This document shows positions 27,150 to 35,848 of a stretch of DNA of 64,000 nt, one piece after another (the first letter of the stretch is position 1; each line of letters starts with the position of its first letter). Origin of the DNA: RPQJ01 sp963732375 (GTDB taxonomy: Bacteria > Pseudomonadota > Gammaproteobacteria > Steroidobacterales > Steroidobacteraceae); assembly GCA_963732375.1 (NCBI GenBank), contig CAVSZE010000012.1, forward strand, positions 124,001 to 188,000, in the 5' to 3' direction. The position numbers were made by a program, and so were the translations under genes. The notes under the pieces are model-generated. The model was not told the origin of the DNA, ran no database searches, and worked only from the letters and a program-made list of their open reading frames with translations.

Positions 27150-28190
27150 ATGCCGGCGCGGCTCGCCGACCTGGCAGTCCGCTTCGGCTGCGAACTGCGC
27201 GGCGACCCGGACGCACTGATAGAGCGCGTGGCGTCGCTGCAGGACGCCGGCCCGGGCTCGATTTCGTTCCTCGCCAATCCGCGCTATCGGCGCCACCTCC
27301 CGCATACGCGGGCGACTGCTGTCGTCATCGACGCCGCGTCCGCGGCGTTGTGTCCCGGCAACGTGCTGGTGGCGAAGAATCCCTATGCAACCTACGCCAG
27401 GATCGCGCAGGTCCTTTACCCGGAGCAGCCGGTCGCGGCCGGGCGTCATCCGAGTGCCATCGTCGAGCCGGGTGCCGATGTCGATCCGACGGCCTGGGTC
27501 GGCCCGGGAGCTTTTGTCGCGCGTGGCGCGCGAGTGGGCAGGCGCGTGAGCATTGGTCCGGGTTCGGTCGTGCTCGAGGATGTCGAGATCGGCGCTGACA
27601 CGCAGCTCGTTGCGCGGGTCACGCTGTGCGGGGGCGTGCGGATCGGGGAGCGCTGCATCCTGCAGCCGGGCTGCGTGATCGGCGCGGATGGGTTCGGTCA
27701 CGCGCCCGACGTCGGCGGGTACGTGAAGATCCCGCAGGTCGGCAACGTGGAGGTCGGCAACGACGTCGAGGTCGGCAGCAATTCCACCATCGACCGCGCC
27801 GCGATTGGCAGCACGGTGATCGAGGATGGCGTCAAGATCGACAACCTGGTGCAGGTCGCGCACAACGTCCGTATCGGCGCACACACGGTGATCGCGGCCT
27901 GCGTCGGAATCTCCGGCAGCACGACCATCGGGAAGCGCTGCATGCTCGGCGGCATGGTAGGCATCGCCGGTCACCTCGAGATCTGCGACGACGTGGGGCT
28001 GACCGGCCGCACGACGGTGTTCAAGTCGATCGACAAGCCCGGTGTGTATTCCAGTTCACTGTGGGCGGACGAGGCGAGGCACTTTCACCGCAATGCCGCG
28101 CGTTTCCACAAGCTCGAGGAACTCGCGCGCCGGGTTCGCCGCCTCGAGGGCGGCGATGGAGCGGGCAGGGGGAGCGACGACCATGACTGA
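27150..28190 (+). CDS. lpxD: UDP-3-O-acyl-glucosamine N-acyltransferase
   Basis: A 346-residue left-handed beta-helix acyltransferase for the third step of lipid A synthesis. The N-terminal uridine-binding domain (SISFLANPRYRRHL) is followed by hexapeptide repeats from about residue 105 to 290, with catalytic His238 in VQVAHNVRIG. A C-terminal helix closes the protein. ATG 27150 follows an AAGGGG ribosome site. The stop overlaps fabZ by 8 bases. The order skp-lpxD-fabZ-lpxA-lpxB is the standard lipid A cluster. Confidence 0.97.
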   Translation: MPARLADLAVRFGCELRGDPDALIERVASLQDAGPGSISFLANPRYRRHLPHTRATAVVIDAASAALCPGNVLVAKNPYATYARIAQVLYPEQPVAAGRHPSAIVEPGADVDPTAWVGPGAFVARGARVGRRVSIGPGSVVLEDVEIGADTQLVARVTLCGGVRIGERCILQPGCVIGADGFGHAPDVGGYVKIPQVGNVEVGNDVEVGSNSTIDRAAIGSTVIEDGVKIDNLVQVAHNVRIGAHTVIAACVGISGSTTIGKRCMLGGMVGIAGHLEICDDVGLTGRTTVFKSIDKPGVYSSSLWADEARHFHRNAARFHKLEELARRVRRLEGGDGAGRGSDDHD

Positions 28191-28629
28191 GGCCGGCGGT
28201 TTCGACATCGACGAAGTGATGCGGCGGCTGCCGCACCGTTACCCGTTCCTGATGGTGGACAGGGTGCTGGAGTGCGTGCCCGGCGAGCGGATCGTCGCGC
28301 TGAAGAATGTCACGATGAACGAGGAGTTCTTCGTCGGGCACTTCCCGGGACGCCCAGTAATGCCGGGCGTGCTGATCCTCGAGGCGATGGCGCAGGCCGC
28401 CGGCATCCTCACCTTCGTCACTGCCGGCGTGTACCCGGACGAGACCGTGCAGTTCTTCTTTGCGGGCATCGACAAGGCGCGGTTCCGGCGTCCCGTCGGT
28501 CCCGGCGACCAGGTGAAGCTCACGGCGACCTTCGAGCGCAAGATCCGCACGATCTGGAAATACTCCACCACGGCCACGGTGGACGGCGCCGCGGTCGCCA
28601 GTGCCGAAATGCTGGTGCATTCGGGCTGA
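28183..28629 (+). CDS. fabZ: 3-hydroxyacyl-ACP dehydratase FabZ
   Basis: A 148-residue hot-dog-fold dehydratase of fatty acid elongation. It has HRYPFLMVDRV and the catalytic pair His53 (VGHFPGRPVMPG) and Glu67 (LILEAMAQ). ATG 28183 stands 8 bases after an AGGGGGAG ribosome site and within the end of lpxD; an in-frame ATG at 28156 would add nine residues. It competes with LpxA for hydroxyacyl-ACP, so its place between lpxD and lpxA ties membrane phospholipid supply to lipid A. Confidence 0.97.
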   Translation: MTEAGGFDIDEVMRRLPHRYPFLMVDRVLECVPGERIVALKNVTMNEEFFVGHFPGRPVMPGVLILEAMAQAAGILTFVTAGVYPDETVQFFFAGIDKARFRRPVGPGDQVKLTATFERKIRTIWKYSTTATVDGAAVASAEMLVHSG

Positions 28630-28634
28630 ACTCC

Positions 28635-29438
28635 ATGGCAGCGAGCGAAATACAGCGAATGACAGCCTCGATTCACCCGACCGCAGTGATCGCGCCCGAC
28701 GCCGAGCTCGCGCCGGACGTCGTGGTCGGCGCCTACACGGTGATAGGCCCGGGCGTCAGTATCGGGCGCGGCACGATCGTCGGGCCGCACGTCGTCATCG
28801 AGGGGTTGACGCGCATCGGCGAGGGGAACCACATCTTTCAGTTCGCCTCGGTCGGCGCCGACCCACAGGACATGAAGTATCGTGGCGAGGCGACGCGGCT
28901 CGAGATCGGCGACCGCAACATGATCCGCGAGTGCGTCACGATCCACCGCGGAACGGTGCAGGACCAGGGAATAACGCGGATCGGCAGCGACAACCTGTTC
29001 ATGGCATGCACCCACGTCGCCCACGACTGCATCGTCGGCAGTCACTGCGTGCTCGCGAACCACGCGTCGCTGGCCGGCCACGTGCACCTGGCGGACTGGG
29101 TCATCCTCGGCGGCTTCTCCGGCATCCACCAGTTTGTCCAGGTCGGCGCGCACGCCTTCATTGCAAACAACGCTGCCGTGACGCTCGACGTGCCGCCCTA
29201 CGTGATGGCGGTGGGACAGCCGGCGGCCGCGCACAGCGTCAACTCCGAGGGACTGAAGCGGCGCGGGTTCGGCCCCGAGCAGGTGCGCAATGTCCGTGCG
29301 GCGTTCAAGTTGCTGTATCGATCCGGGCTGAAACTCAGCGAGGCTTCCGAGCGCCTCGCGGCGCTGGCCGAGGAACAGCCGGAGTTGCGCGTGCTGGCAG
29401 AGTTCCTGCCGCGGGCCACGCGCGGCATCGTCCGCTGA
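28635..29438 (+). CDS. lpxA: UDP-N-acetylglucosamine O-acyltransferase
   Basis: The first enzyme of lipid A synthesis, a beta-helix trimer; 267 residues from ATG 28635. Hexapeptide repeats begin at IHPTAVIAPDAEL, and the catalytic His is in THVAHDCIVG (residue 130 from this start). QVGAHAFIANN and the C-terminal helical domain (GLKRRGFGPEQV) are typical. ATG 28659 would give 259 residues (MTASIHPTAV), nearer to E. coli LpxA (262); neither start has a good ribosome site, so the exact start is uncertain. Confidence 0.96.
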   Translation: MAASEIQRMTASIHPTAVIAPDAELAPDVVVGAYTVIGPGVSIGRGTIVGPHVVIEGLTRIGEGNHIFQFASVGADPQDMKYRGEATRLEIGDRNMIRECVTIHRGTVQDQGITRIGSDNLFMACTHVAHDCIVGSHCVLANHASLAGHVHLADWVILGGFSGIHQFVQVGAHAFIANNAAVTLDVPPYVMAVGQPAAAHSVNSEGLKRRGFGPEQVRNVRAAFKLLYRSGLKLSEASERLAALAEEQPELRVLAEFLPRATRGIVR

Positions 29439-29454
29439 TCGGGGTCGCCGGCTC

Positions 29455-30627
29455 GTGAATGCGGCGGCACAGGCGGGATCGTTCGGGCTCGTCGCCGGCG
29501 AGGCGTCGGGCGACAACCTGGGCGGCCCACTGCTGGAGGCCCTTGCCAGTCGCGCACCGGGCTCGCGTTTCTACGGCATCGCCGGGCCGCGCATGATCGC
29601 CGCGGGTTGCGAGGCCTGGTACCAGTCCGACGAACTCGCGGTGATGGGGCTCGCGGAAATCGTCCGCCACCTGCCGCGCCTGCTCGGGCTGCGGCGCGAA
29701 CTCATCGCGCGCCTGGTCGCGGCTTCCCCGGATGCCTACGTCGGCATCGACTCACCGGAGTTCAACCTGCGCGTGGCGAAGGCGCTCAAGTCGCGCGGCG
29801 TGCCGACGGTGCAGTACGTGAGCCCGCAGGTGTGGGCATGGAGGCAGGGCAGGGTGCGCACCATCGGCAACGCGGTGGACCTGGTGCTCTGCCTGCTGCC
29901 GTTCGAAGCGGATTTTTACCGTGCGCACGGCGTGCGGGCCGAGTTCGTCGGTCACCCGCTCGCCGATCGCATCCCGCTGCAAAGTGACCGCGGCGCCGCG
30001 CGCGCCGCACTCGGTCTCGGTGACGGCGGAACAGTGGTCGCCGTCCTGCCCGGCAGCCGCCGCGCGGAAGTGGGCCGCCTCGGCCCGCCCTTCGCAGCGA
30101 CCATTGCCTGGCTCGCCTCACGCCGGCCGGACTTGAGGTTCGTGGCTGCGATGGCCGGCGATGCAGCGCGGGCGTCCTTCGTCGAGAGCCTCGCGCTGCA
30201 TGCGCCGGGTGTCGATGTCCACGTTATCGACGGCCGAGCGCAGGACTGCATGGCGGCGAGTGATGCGGTGCTGCTCGCGTCGGGTACGGCGACGCTGGAG
30301 GCGACACTGGTCAAGCGACCGATGGTCGTCGCCTACCGGGTTGCGCCGCTGACGAACTGGCTGCTGCGCGGACTCAAGCTCGTCAAGACCGAGTACTTCT
30401 CGCAGCCGAACCTGCTCGGGGGCCGCGCGCTGGTTCCCGAGTTCTACCAGGGGCAGGTCCAGCCCGAACTGCTCGGGCCGGCCGTATTGCAGCAACTCGA
30501 ACGGCCGGACCTGCTTGAACTCACCGAGACGTTCGGTGACATACACCGGGCATTGCGCCGCGAAGCCAGTGCCCGGGCGGCCGAGGCGATCCTCGAACTC
30601 GTCGCCGGACGACGAACGCCGGCATGA
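29455..30627 (+). CDS. lpxB: Lipid A disaccharide synthase
   Basis: A 390-residue family 19 glycosyltransferase that joins UDP-diacylglucosamine to lipid X. It has the N-terminal VAGEASGDNLGG, then YVSPQVWAWRQGRVRTI and LLASGTATLEATLVKRPMVV (UDP-binding region). GTG 29455 is the only sensible in-frame start and lies 16 bases after lpxA. The stop overlaps the rnhB start as ATGA. Nothing unusual in length (E. coli 382). Confidence 0.96.
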   Translation: MNAAAQAGSFGLVAGEASGDNLGGPLLEALASRAPGSRFYGIAGPRMIAAGCEAWYQSDELAVMGLAEIVRHLPRLLGLRRELIARLVAASPDAYVGIDSPEFNLRVAKALKSRGVPTVQYVSPQVWAWRQGRVRTIGNAVDLVLCLLPFEADFYRAHGVRAEFVGHPLADRIPLQSDRGAARAALGLGDGGTVVAVLPGSRRAEVGRLGPPFAATIAWLASRRPDLRFVAAMAGDAARASFVESLALHAPGVDVHVIDGRAQDCMAASDAVLLASGTATLEATLVKRPMVVAYRVAPLTNWLLRGLKLVKTEYFSQPNLLGGRALVPEFYQGQVQPELLGPAVLQQLERPDLLELTETFGDIHRALRREASARAAEAILELVAGRRTPA

Positions 30628-31253
30628 ATGAGGCCCGGCACCCGCGCCAGGCGGGATTCGACTGGCGAATGCCCGGGTTGAGCGCGGGCGTGGACGAGGC
30701 GGGCCGCGGTCCGCTGGCAGGTCCGGTGGTCGCGGCCGCCGTGATCCTCGACCCGTCGCGTTCCATCGCGGGGCTGGCGGACTCCAAGGCATTGTCGCCC
30801 GCCCGTCGCGAGGCGCTGGCGCCGGTGATCCGCGCCGAGAGCCTGAGCTGGGGCCTGGGCTGGGCGGACGCATCGGAAATCGATGCGCTCAACATCCTCC
30901 AGGCCACGATGCTGGCGATGCGTCGCGCGCTGGTCGCGCTGCACTTGCCGCCGACTCACGTGGTCGTGGACGGTAATCGCTGTCCCGACCTGCACGGACT
31001 CGGCTTCGAGTGCACCGGCGAGGCGGTGGTGAAGGGCGACGCGACAGTCGCAAGTATCAGCGCGGCATCGATCATCGCGAAGGTCGCCCGCGACGAATTC
31101 ATGCGCGAACTCGACGGCCACTACCCTGGCTACGGGTTTGCCGTCCACAAAGGCTATCCCACCGCGGCGCACATCGAGGCTTTGCAGCGGCTCGGCCCAT
31201 CCGCGGTGCACCGTCGCAGCTTCGGCCCGGTACAATCCTGCCATCCCCGCTGA
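30624..31253 (+). CDS. rnhB: Ribonuclease HII
   Basis: A 209-residue type 2 RNase H that removes ribonucleotides and RNA primers from DNA. The catalytic acidic residues are in AGVDEAGRGPLAGPV (Asp24, Glu25), TTHVVVDGN-type (VVVDGNRCPDL) and the later IIAKVARDEFM motif. ATG 30624 overlaps the lpxB stop by 4 bases. The gene ends just before dnaE, as in E. coli (lpxB-rnhB-dnaE). Confidence 0.96.
   Translation: MNEARHPRQAGFDWRMPGLSAGVDEAGRGPLAGPVVAAAVILDPSRSIAGLADSKALSPARREALAPVIRAESLSWGLGWADASEIDALNILQATMLAMRRALVALHLPPTHVVVDGNRCPDLHGLGFECTGEAVVKGDATVASISAASIIAKVARDEFMRELDGHYPGYGFAVHKGYPTAAHIEALQRLGPSAVHRRSFGPVQSCHPR
31231..31236 (+). promoter_or_regulatory. Possible -10 element before dnaE
   Basis: TACAAT occurs 28 bases before the dnaE start, inside the last codons of rnhB. 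No good -35 is seen 16-18 bases upstream, so this is a weak candidate for an internal dnaE promoter. Confidence 0.35.
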
Positions 31254-31264
31254 CGCGACCCGCC

Positions 31265-34200
31265 ATGGCACGTTTCGTCCACCTGCGCGTGCACACCGAG
31301 TATTCGCTCGTGGACGGGGTAGTGCGCGTCAAGAGCGAGCGCAAGGACGGAAAGCTGCTGCGCGAGGGCCTGGTGGATGCCTGCGCGCGGCTGGGCATGC
31401 CCGCAGTGGCGGTGACGGACCAGGGGAACCTGTTCGCGCTGGTGAAGTTCTACACCACGGCACAGGCCCGGGGACTCAAGCCGCTGGTGGGCGTGGACGC
31501 GCTGGTGCAGGAGGAAGGAGAGCGTGCGGAGCCGAGCCGGCTGGTGCTGCTATGCCAGGACGACCGCGGCTACCGCAACCTGACGCGACTCGTCACGCGG
31601 TCCTACCTCGAAGGCCAGGGCCGGCACGGGGCGACGCTGCATCGGTCCTGGCTCGACGCTGACAGCACCGCAGGTCTCATTGCATTGTCCGGCGGCCGCG
31701 ACGGCGACATCGGCCGGGCACTGCTCGCCGGCCGCGAGGCCGATGCGCGTGCGGCGCTCGAGGCGTGGCTGGCGCTGTTCGGTGACCGCTATTACCTCGA
31801 ACTGCAGCGAACGGGGCGCGCGGGCGAAGAGGAATACGTTGCCGGGTGCCTGCCGCTCGCGGTGGCGCAGGGCGTGCCAGTGATCGCGACCAACGACGTG
31901 AGATTCCTCACGCGCGGCGATTTCGAGTCGCACGAGGCGCGCGTCTGCATACAGGACGGCACGCTGCTTGCGGACCCGTCGCGGCCGCGGCGCTACAGCG
32001 AGGAGCAGTACCTTCGCTCGCCCGCCGAGATGGAGAAGCTGTTCTCCGACATTCCCGAGGCGATCGAGAATTCAGTGGAAATTGCCAGGCGCCTGAACCT
32101 GGAGATGCGGCTCGGCAAGGCCTCGCTGCCGGCGTACCCGGTGCCGTCCGGGCAGACCACCGAGGAGTTCCTGCGCGAAGAGTCGCGCAAGGGCCTCGAG
32201 GCGCGGCTCGCCGCACCGGCCACGACGCAGCCCACGCACAAGAGCGCCGCGATTGGCCGCGAGGACTACGACTCGCGACTCGCGACCGAACTCGGCGTCA
32301 TCTGCCAGATGGGGTTCGCCGGGTACTTCCTGATCGTCGCCGACTTCATCCGCTGGGCCCGCGACAACGGCGTGCCGGTCGGTCCGGGCCGCGGCTCCGG
32401 CGCGGGCTCGCTGGTGGCCTGGGTGCTGGGAATCACCGACCTCGACCCGCTGCGCCACGACCTGCTGTTCGAGCGCTTCCTGAATCCCGAGCGCGTGTCC
32501 ATGCCGGACTTCGACGTGGACTTCTGCATGGAAGGCCGCGACCGGGTCATCGAATACGTCGCCGACCGATATGGTCGCGACCGCGTCTCGCAGATCATTA
32601 CCTACGGCACCATGGCCGCGAAGGCGGTGGTGCGCGACGTCGCGCGCGTGCTGGGGATGAGCTACGGGCTTGCCGACAGCATCGCGAAGCTGATCCCGTT
32701 CGAGCTTGGCATCACGCTGGACGACGCGCTCGAGAAGGAAGATGAGCTTCGCAAGCGCTACAAGGCGGAGGACGACGTGCGCGAGCTGATCGACCTCGCG
32801 CGCTCGCTCGAGGGCCTGGTACGCAACGCCGGCACGCACGCCGGCGGCGTCGTGATCGCGCCGTCGGTACTCACCGATTTCGCGCCGCTCTACCGCGAAG
32901 ACGGCGGCACGACGGTGGTCACGCAGTTCGACAAGGACGACGTCGAGGCCGCGGGCCTGGTCAAGTTCGACTTCCTGGGCCTGCGTACGCTTACCATCAT
33001 CGACTGGGCGGTGAAGACGATCAACGCCGGCCGCGTCGCGAGCGGCGAGCCCGCGCTCGACATGTCCGCGCTGCCGATGGAGGACCCGGAGACGTACGCG
33101 CTGCTCAAACGCTGCGAGACCACGGCCGTGTTCCAGCTCGAATCCCGGGGCATGAAGGACCTGATCCGGCGGCTGCAGCCGGATTGTTTCGACGACATCG
33201 TGGCACTGGTCGCGCTGTTCCGTCCGGGTCCGCTGCAGTCGGGCATGGTCGAGGACTTCATCAACCGCAAGCACGGCCGCGTCGCCGGCGCGGTCGATTA
33301 CCTGCACCCCGACCTGAAGCCGGTGCTCGCGCCGACCTACGGCGTGATCCTGTACCAGGAACAGGTGATGCAGATCCCGCAGGTGCTGGCCGGCTACACG
33401 CTTGGCGGCGCCGACCTGCTGCGCCGCGCCATGGGCAAGAAGAAGCCGGAGGAGATGGCCAAGCAGCGCTCGGTGTTCATCGACGGCGCCGTCGCTCGCG
33501 GCGTGGCCGAGGGCAATGCCGCGCACATTTTCGACCTGATGGAGAAGTTCGCGGGCTACGGCTTCAACAAGTCGCACTCCGCGGCCTACGCGGTGCTGTC
33601 GTACCAGACGGCGTGGCTGAAGACGCATTACCCGGCGGCGTTCATGTCAGCGGTGCTGTCGTCCGACATGGACAAGACCGACAAGGTCGTCACGATCATC
33701 GACGAGTGCAACCGCATGGCGCTCGCGGTCGAACCGCCCGACGTCAACGAGTCGCAGTACATGTTCACGGTCTCCGGCCCGAACGCCATCCGCTACGGCC
33801 TTGGCGCGATCAAGGGCGTCGGGCAGGCGGCGGTGGAGAACATGCTCGCGGAACGAGCGGCCGGAGGCCGCTTCAGCGACCTGCTCGACCTGTGTCGCCG
33901 GCTGGACCTGAATCGAGTCAATCGCCGCGTGCTCGAGGCGCTGGTGCGCGCGGGCGCGCTCGACACGCTGGGTGAGAACCGCGCGACGCTGATGCACCAG
34001 TTGCCCGACGCAATGAAAGCGGCCGACCAGACGGCGCGGGCCGAGGCGGCCGGGCAGGACGACCTGTTCGGCCTGGCGGAGCCCGCGCAGCCGCTGCTCC
34101 GCGACCCCGACGGTGCGCGCGAGAAGCTCCCCGATTGGAGCGAGGCCGTGAGGCTGGCGGGTGAGCGCGAAACGCTGGGCCTGTACCTGACCGGTCATCC

Positions 34201-34828
34201 GATCACCGAGTACGAGCGCGAATTGAAACCGATCATCAGCGGCCGCATCGCGGACGTCGGCGGCGCCCGTCCGGTCGGGTCGAACGAGGGAGGCTGGCGT
34301 GGGCCGGGACGCACCGTGACGGTCGCCGGCCTGGTGCTCGAGATCCGAAAACGCGGCGGGCGCACGAGCTTTGTGCTCGACGACCGCAGCGGGCGGATCG
34401 AGGTGACGATGTTCGAGGATGTCTACCAGCAGTATCGGGCACTGGTCGCCAGGGACGCGATCCTGGTCGTGGACGGCAACCTGCGCTGGGACGATTTCAT
34501 CGAGGACTGGCGCGTCGCCGCAAAGCGGATACTGGACGTGGACCAGGCCCGGGACCAGTACGCACGCCGTGTCGTGCTGCGCTGGCCGCGTGGCGAGCGG
34601 GCCGCGGACGGCCGCCGGCTGGTGGGCGAGATCGAGCGTGCGCTGCAACCCAGCCGCGGCGGGCGCTGCTCGGTGTCGATCCGCTTCTCGAGGAGCGACG
34701 CAGCAGCGCTGGTGAACTTCAGCGAGGAGTGGACGGTGCGGCCGTCCCGGGAACTGGTCGAGCGGCTCGGGCAGATCGTCGGGCGTGACGGCGTCGAAAT
34801 CGTGTACGCGCCGCGGACCAGCGGTTAG
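31265..34828 (+). CDS. dnaE: DNA polymerase III alpha subunit
   Basis: The replicative polymerase, 1187 residues. It opens with the PHP domain (FVHLRVHTEYSLVDG). The C-family polymerase motifs include GPGRGSGAGSLVAW and the catalytic aspartates in PDFDVDFC (about 415-421). GTHAGGVVIAP and FNKSHSAAYAV follow in the fingers. The C-terminal part has a helix-hairpin-helix region (YGLGAIKGVGQAAVENM) and an OB fold (TVTVAGLVLEIRKRGG). Length and order match proteobacterial DnaE1. The PHP metal residues are partly changed, as in E. coli, where a separate epsilon subunit proofreads. Confidence 0.97.
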   Translation: MARFVHLRVHTEYSLVDGVVRVKSERKDGKLLREGLVDACARLGMPAVAVTDQGNLFALVKFYTTAQARGLKPLVGVDALVQEEGERAEPSRLVLLCQDDRGYRNLTRLVTRSYLEGQGRHGATLHRSWLDADSTAGLIALSGGRDGDIGRALLAGREADARAALEAWLALFGDRYYLELQRTGRAGEEEYVAGCLPLAVAQGVPVIATNDVRFLTRGDFESHEARVCIQDGTLLADPSRPRRYSEEQYLRSPAEMEKLFSDIPEAIENSVEIARRLNLEMRLGKASLPAYPVPSGQTTEEFLREESRKGLEARLAAPATTQPTHKSAAIGREDYDSRLATELGVICQMGFAGYFLIVADFIRWARDNGVPVGPGRGSGAGSLVAWVLGITDLDPLRHDLLFERFLNPERVSMPDFDVDFCMEGRDRVIEYVADRYGRDRVSQIITYGTMAAKAVVRDVARVLGMSYGLADSIAKLIPFELGITLDDALEKEDELRKRYKAEDDVRELIDLARSLEGLVRNAGTHAGGVVIAPSVLTDFAPLYREDGGTTVVTQFDKDDVEAAGLVKFDFLGLRTLTIIDWAVKTINAGRVASGEPALDMSALPMEDPETYALLKRCETTAVFQLESRGMKDLIRRLQPDCFDDIVALVALFRPGPLQSGMVEDFINRKHGRVAGAVDYLHPDLKPVLAPTYGVILYQEQVMQIPQVLAGYTLGGADLLRRAMGKKKPEEMAKQRSVFIDGAVARGVAEGNAAHIFDLMEKFAGYGFNKSHSAAYAVLSYQTAWLKTHYPAAFMSAVLSSDMDKTDKVVTIIDECNRMALAVEPPDVNESQYMFTVSGPNAIRYGLGAIKGVGQAAVENMLAERAAGGRFSDLLDLCRRLDLNRVNRRVLEALVRAGALDTLGENRATLMHQLPDAMKAADQTARAEAAGQDDLFGLAEPAQPLLRDPDGAREKLPDWSEAVRLAGERETLGLYLTGHPITEYERELKPIISGRIADVGGARPVGSNEGGWRGPGRTVTVAGLVLEIRKRGGRTSFVLDDRSGRIEVTMFEDVYQQYRALVARDAILVVDGNLRWDDFIEDWRVAAKRILDVDQARDQYARRVVLRWPRGERAADGRRLVGEIERALQPSRGGRCSVSIRFSRSDAAALVNFSEEWTVRPSRELVERLGQIVGRDGVEIVYAPRTSG

Positions 34829-34884
34829 GGCGGATTCGCGGAGCCCTTTCCTTCGCGGGGCCTTCCAAGGCATCCTCTGCGCCC

Positions 34885-35844
34885 ATGGCACTCAGTTTCC
34901 TGGATTTCGAGCAGCCGATCGCCGAGCTCGAGGCGAAGATCGAAGAACTGCGCTTCGTGTCCTCGGATGCGGAGGTCAATGTCGGAGAGGAAATTGCGCG
35001 GCTCAGCGCCAAGAGCCGCGCCCTCACGGCCAGCATCTTCGCCAACCTGTCGCCGTGGCAGGTAGCACAGCTCGCGCGCCACCCGCAGCGCCTGTACACG
35101 CTCGACTACGCAAGCTCGATCTTCGAGGACTTCCAGGAACTGCACGGCGACCGCATGTACGCCGACGACCAGGCGATCGTCGGTGGGCTGGCGCGGCTCG
35201 CGGGTCGCCCCGTCATGTTGATCGGCCACCAGAAAGGCCGCGATACCAAGGAACGCGTGCGCCGCAACTACGGCATGCCGAAACCCGAGGGCTATCGCAA
35301 GGCGTTGCGATTGATGCGGATGGCCGAGCGCTTCAGGCTGCCGGTGGTCACGCTGGTCGATACGCCAGGCGCCTATCCCGGCGTGGGATCGGAAGAGCGC
35401 AACCAGAGCGAAGCCATCGCTCGCAACCTGTTCGAGATGGCCCGGCTGCGCGTCCCGGTGATAACGGCCGTGATCGGCGAAGGCGGATCGGGCGGAGCGC
35501 TCGCCATCGGCGTGTGCGACCGCCTGATCATGCTCCAGTACAGCGTTTATTCGGTCATTTCCCCGGAAGGTTGCGCGTCGATCCTGTGGAAGAGCGCCGA
35601 CAAGAAGGAACTGGCGGCCGAGGCCATGGGAATCACGGCGGAGCGACTGATGAGGCTCGGCCTGGTGGACGAGGTGCTGAAGGAGCCGCACGGCGGTGCG
35701 CATCGCGACCCGCAGGCCATGGCGGAATCGTTAAGGGAAGCCCTCGTGCGGCACCTGGGCGAAGTGGCCGCCTGGCCGGAAGACGAGCTGGTGGAGCGCA
35801 GGTACGCGCGGCTGCGAGCGCAGGGCGCGTTCACTGTGGCCTGA
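34885..35844 (+). CDS. accA: Acetyl-CoA carboxylase carboxyltransferase alpha subunit
   Basis: A 319-residue subunit, the same length as in E. coli, that with AccD moves the carboxyl group from biotin to acetyl-CoA. It starts MALSFLDFEQPIAELEAKIEEL, and contains LHGDRMYADD, TLVDTPGAYPG and GEGGSGGALAIGV, the crotonase-fold oxyanion and CoA-binding segments. ATG 34885 is 56 bases after dnaE, the usual dnaE-accA neighbourhood. tilS follows directly. Confidence 0.97.
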   Translation: MALSFLDFEQPIAELEAKIEELRFVSSDAEVNVGEEIARLSAKSRALTASIFANLSPWQVAQLARHPQRLYTLDYASSIFEDFQELHGDRMYADDQAIVGGLARLAGRPVMLIGHQKGRDTKERVRRNYGMPKPEGYRKALRLMRMAERFRLPVVTLVDTPGAYPGVGSEERNQSEAIARNLFEMARLRVPVITAVIGEGGSGGALAIGVCDRLIMLQYSVYSVISPEGCASILWKSADKKELAAEAMGITAERLMRLGLVDEVLKEPHGGAHRDPQAMAESLREALVRHLGEVAAWPEDELVERRYARLRAQGAFTVA

Positions 35845-35848
35845 AGCG

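Noticed and set aside
24175..30627. The bamA-lpxB cluster as a new system
   Set aside because: The order is the standard outer-membrane and lipid A cluster of gammaproteobacteria; no extra gene is inserted.
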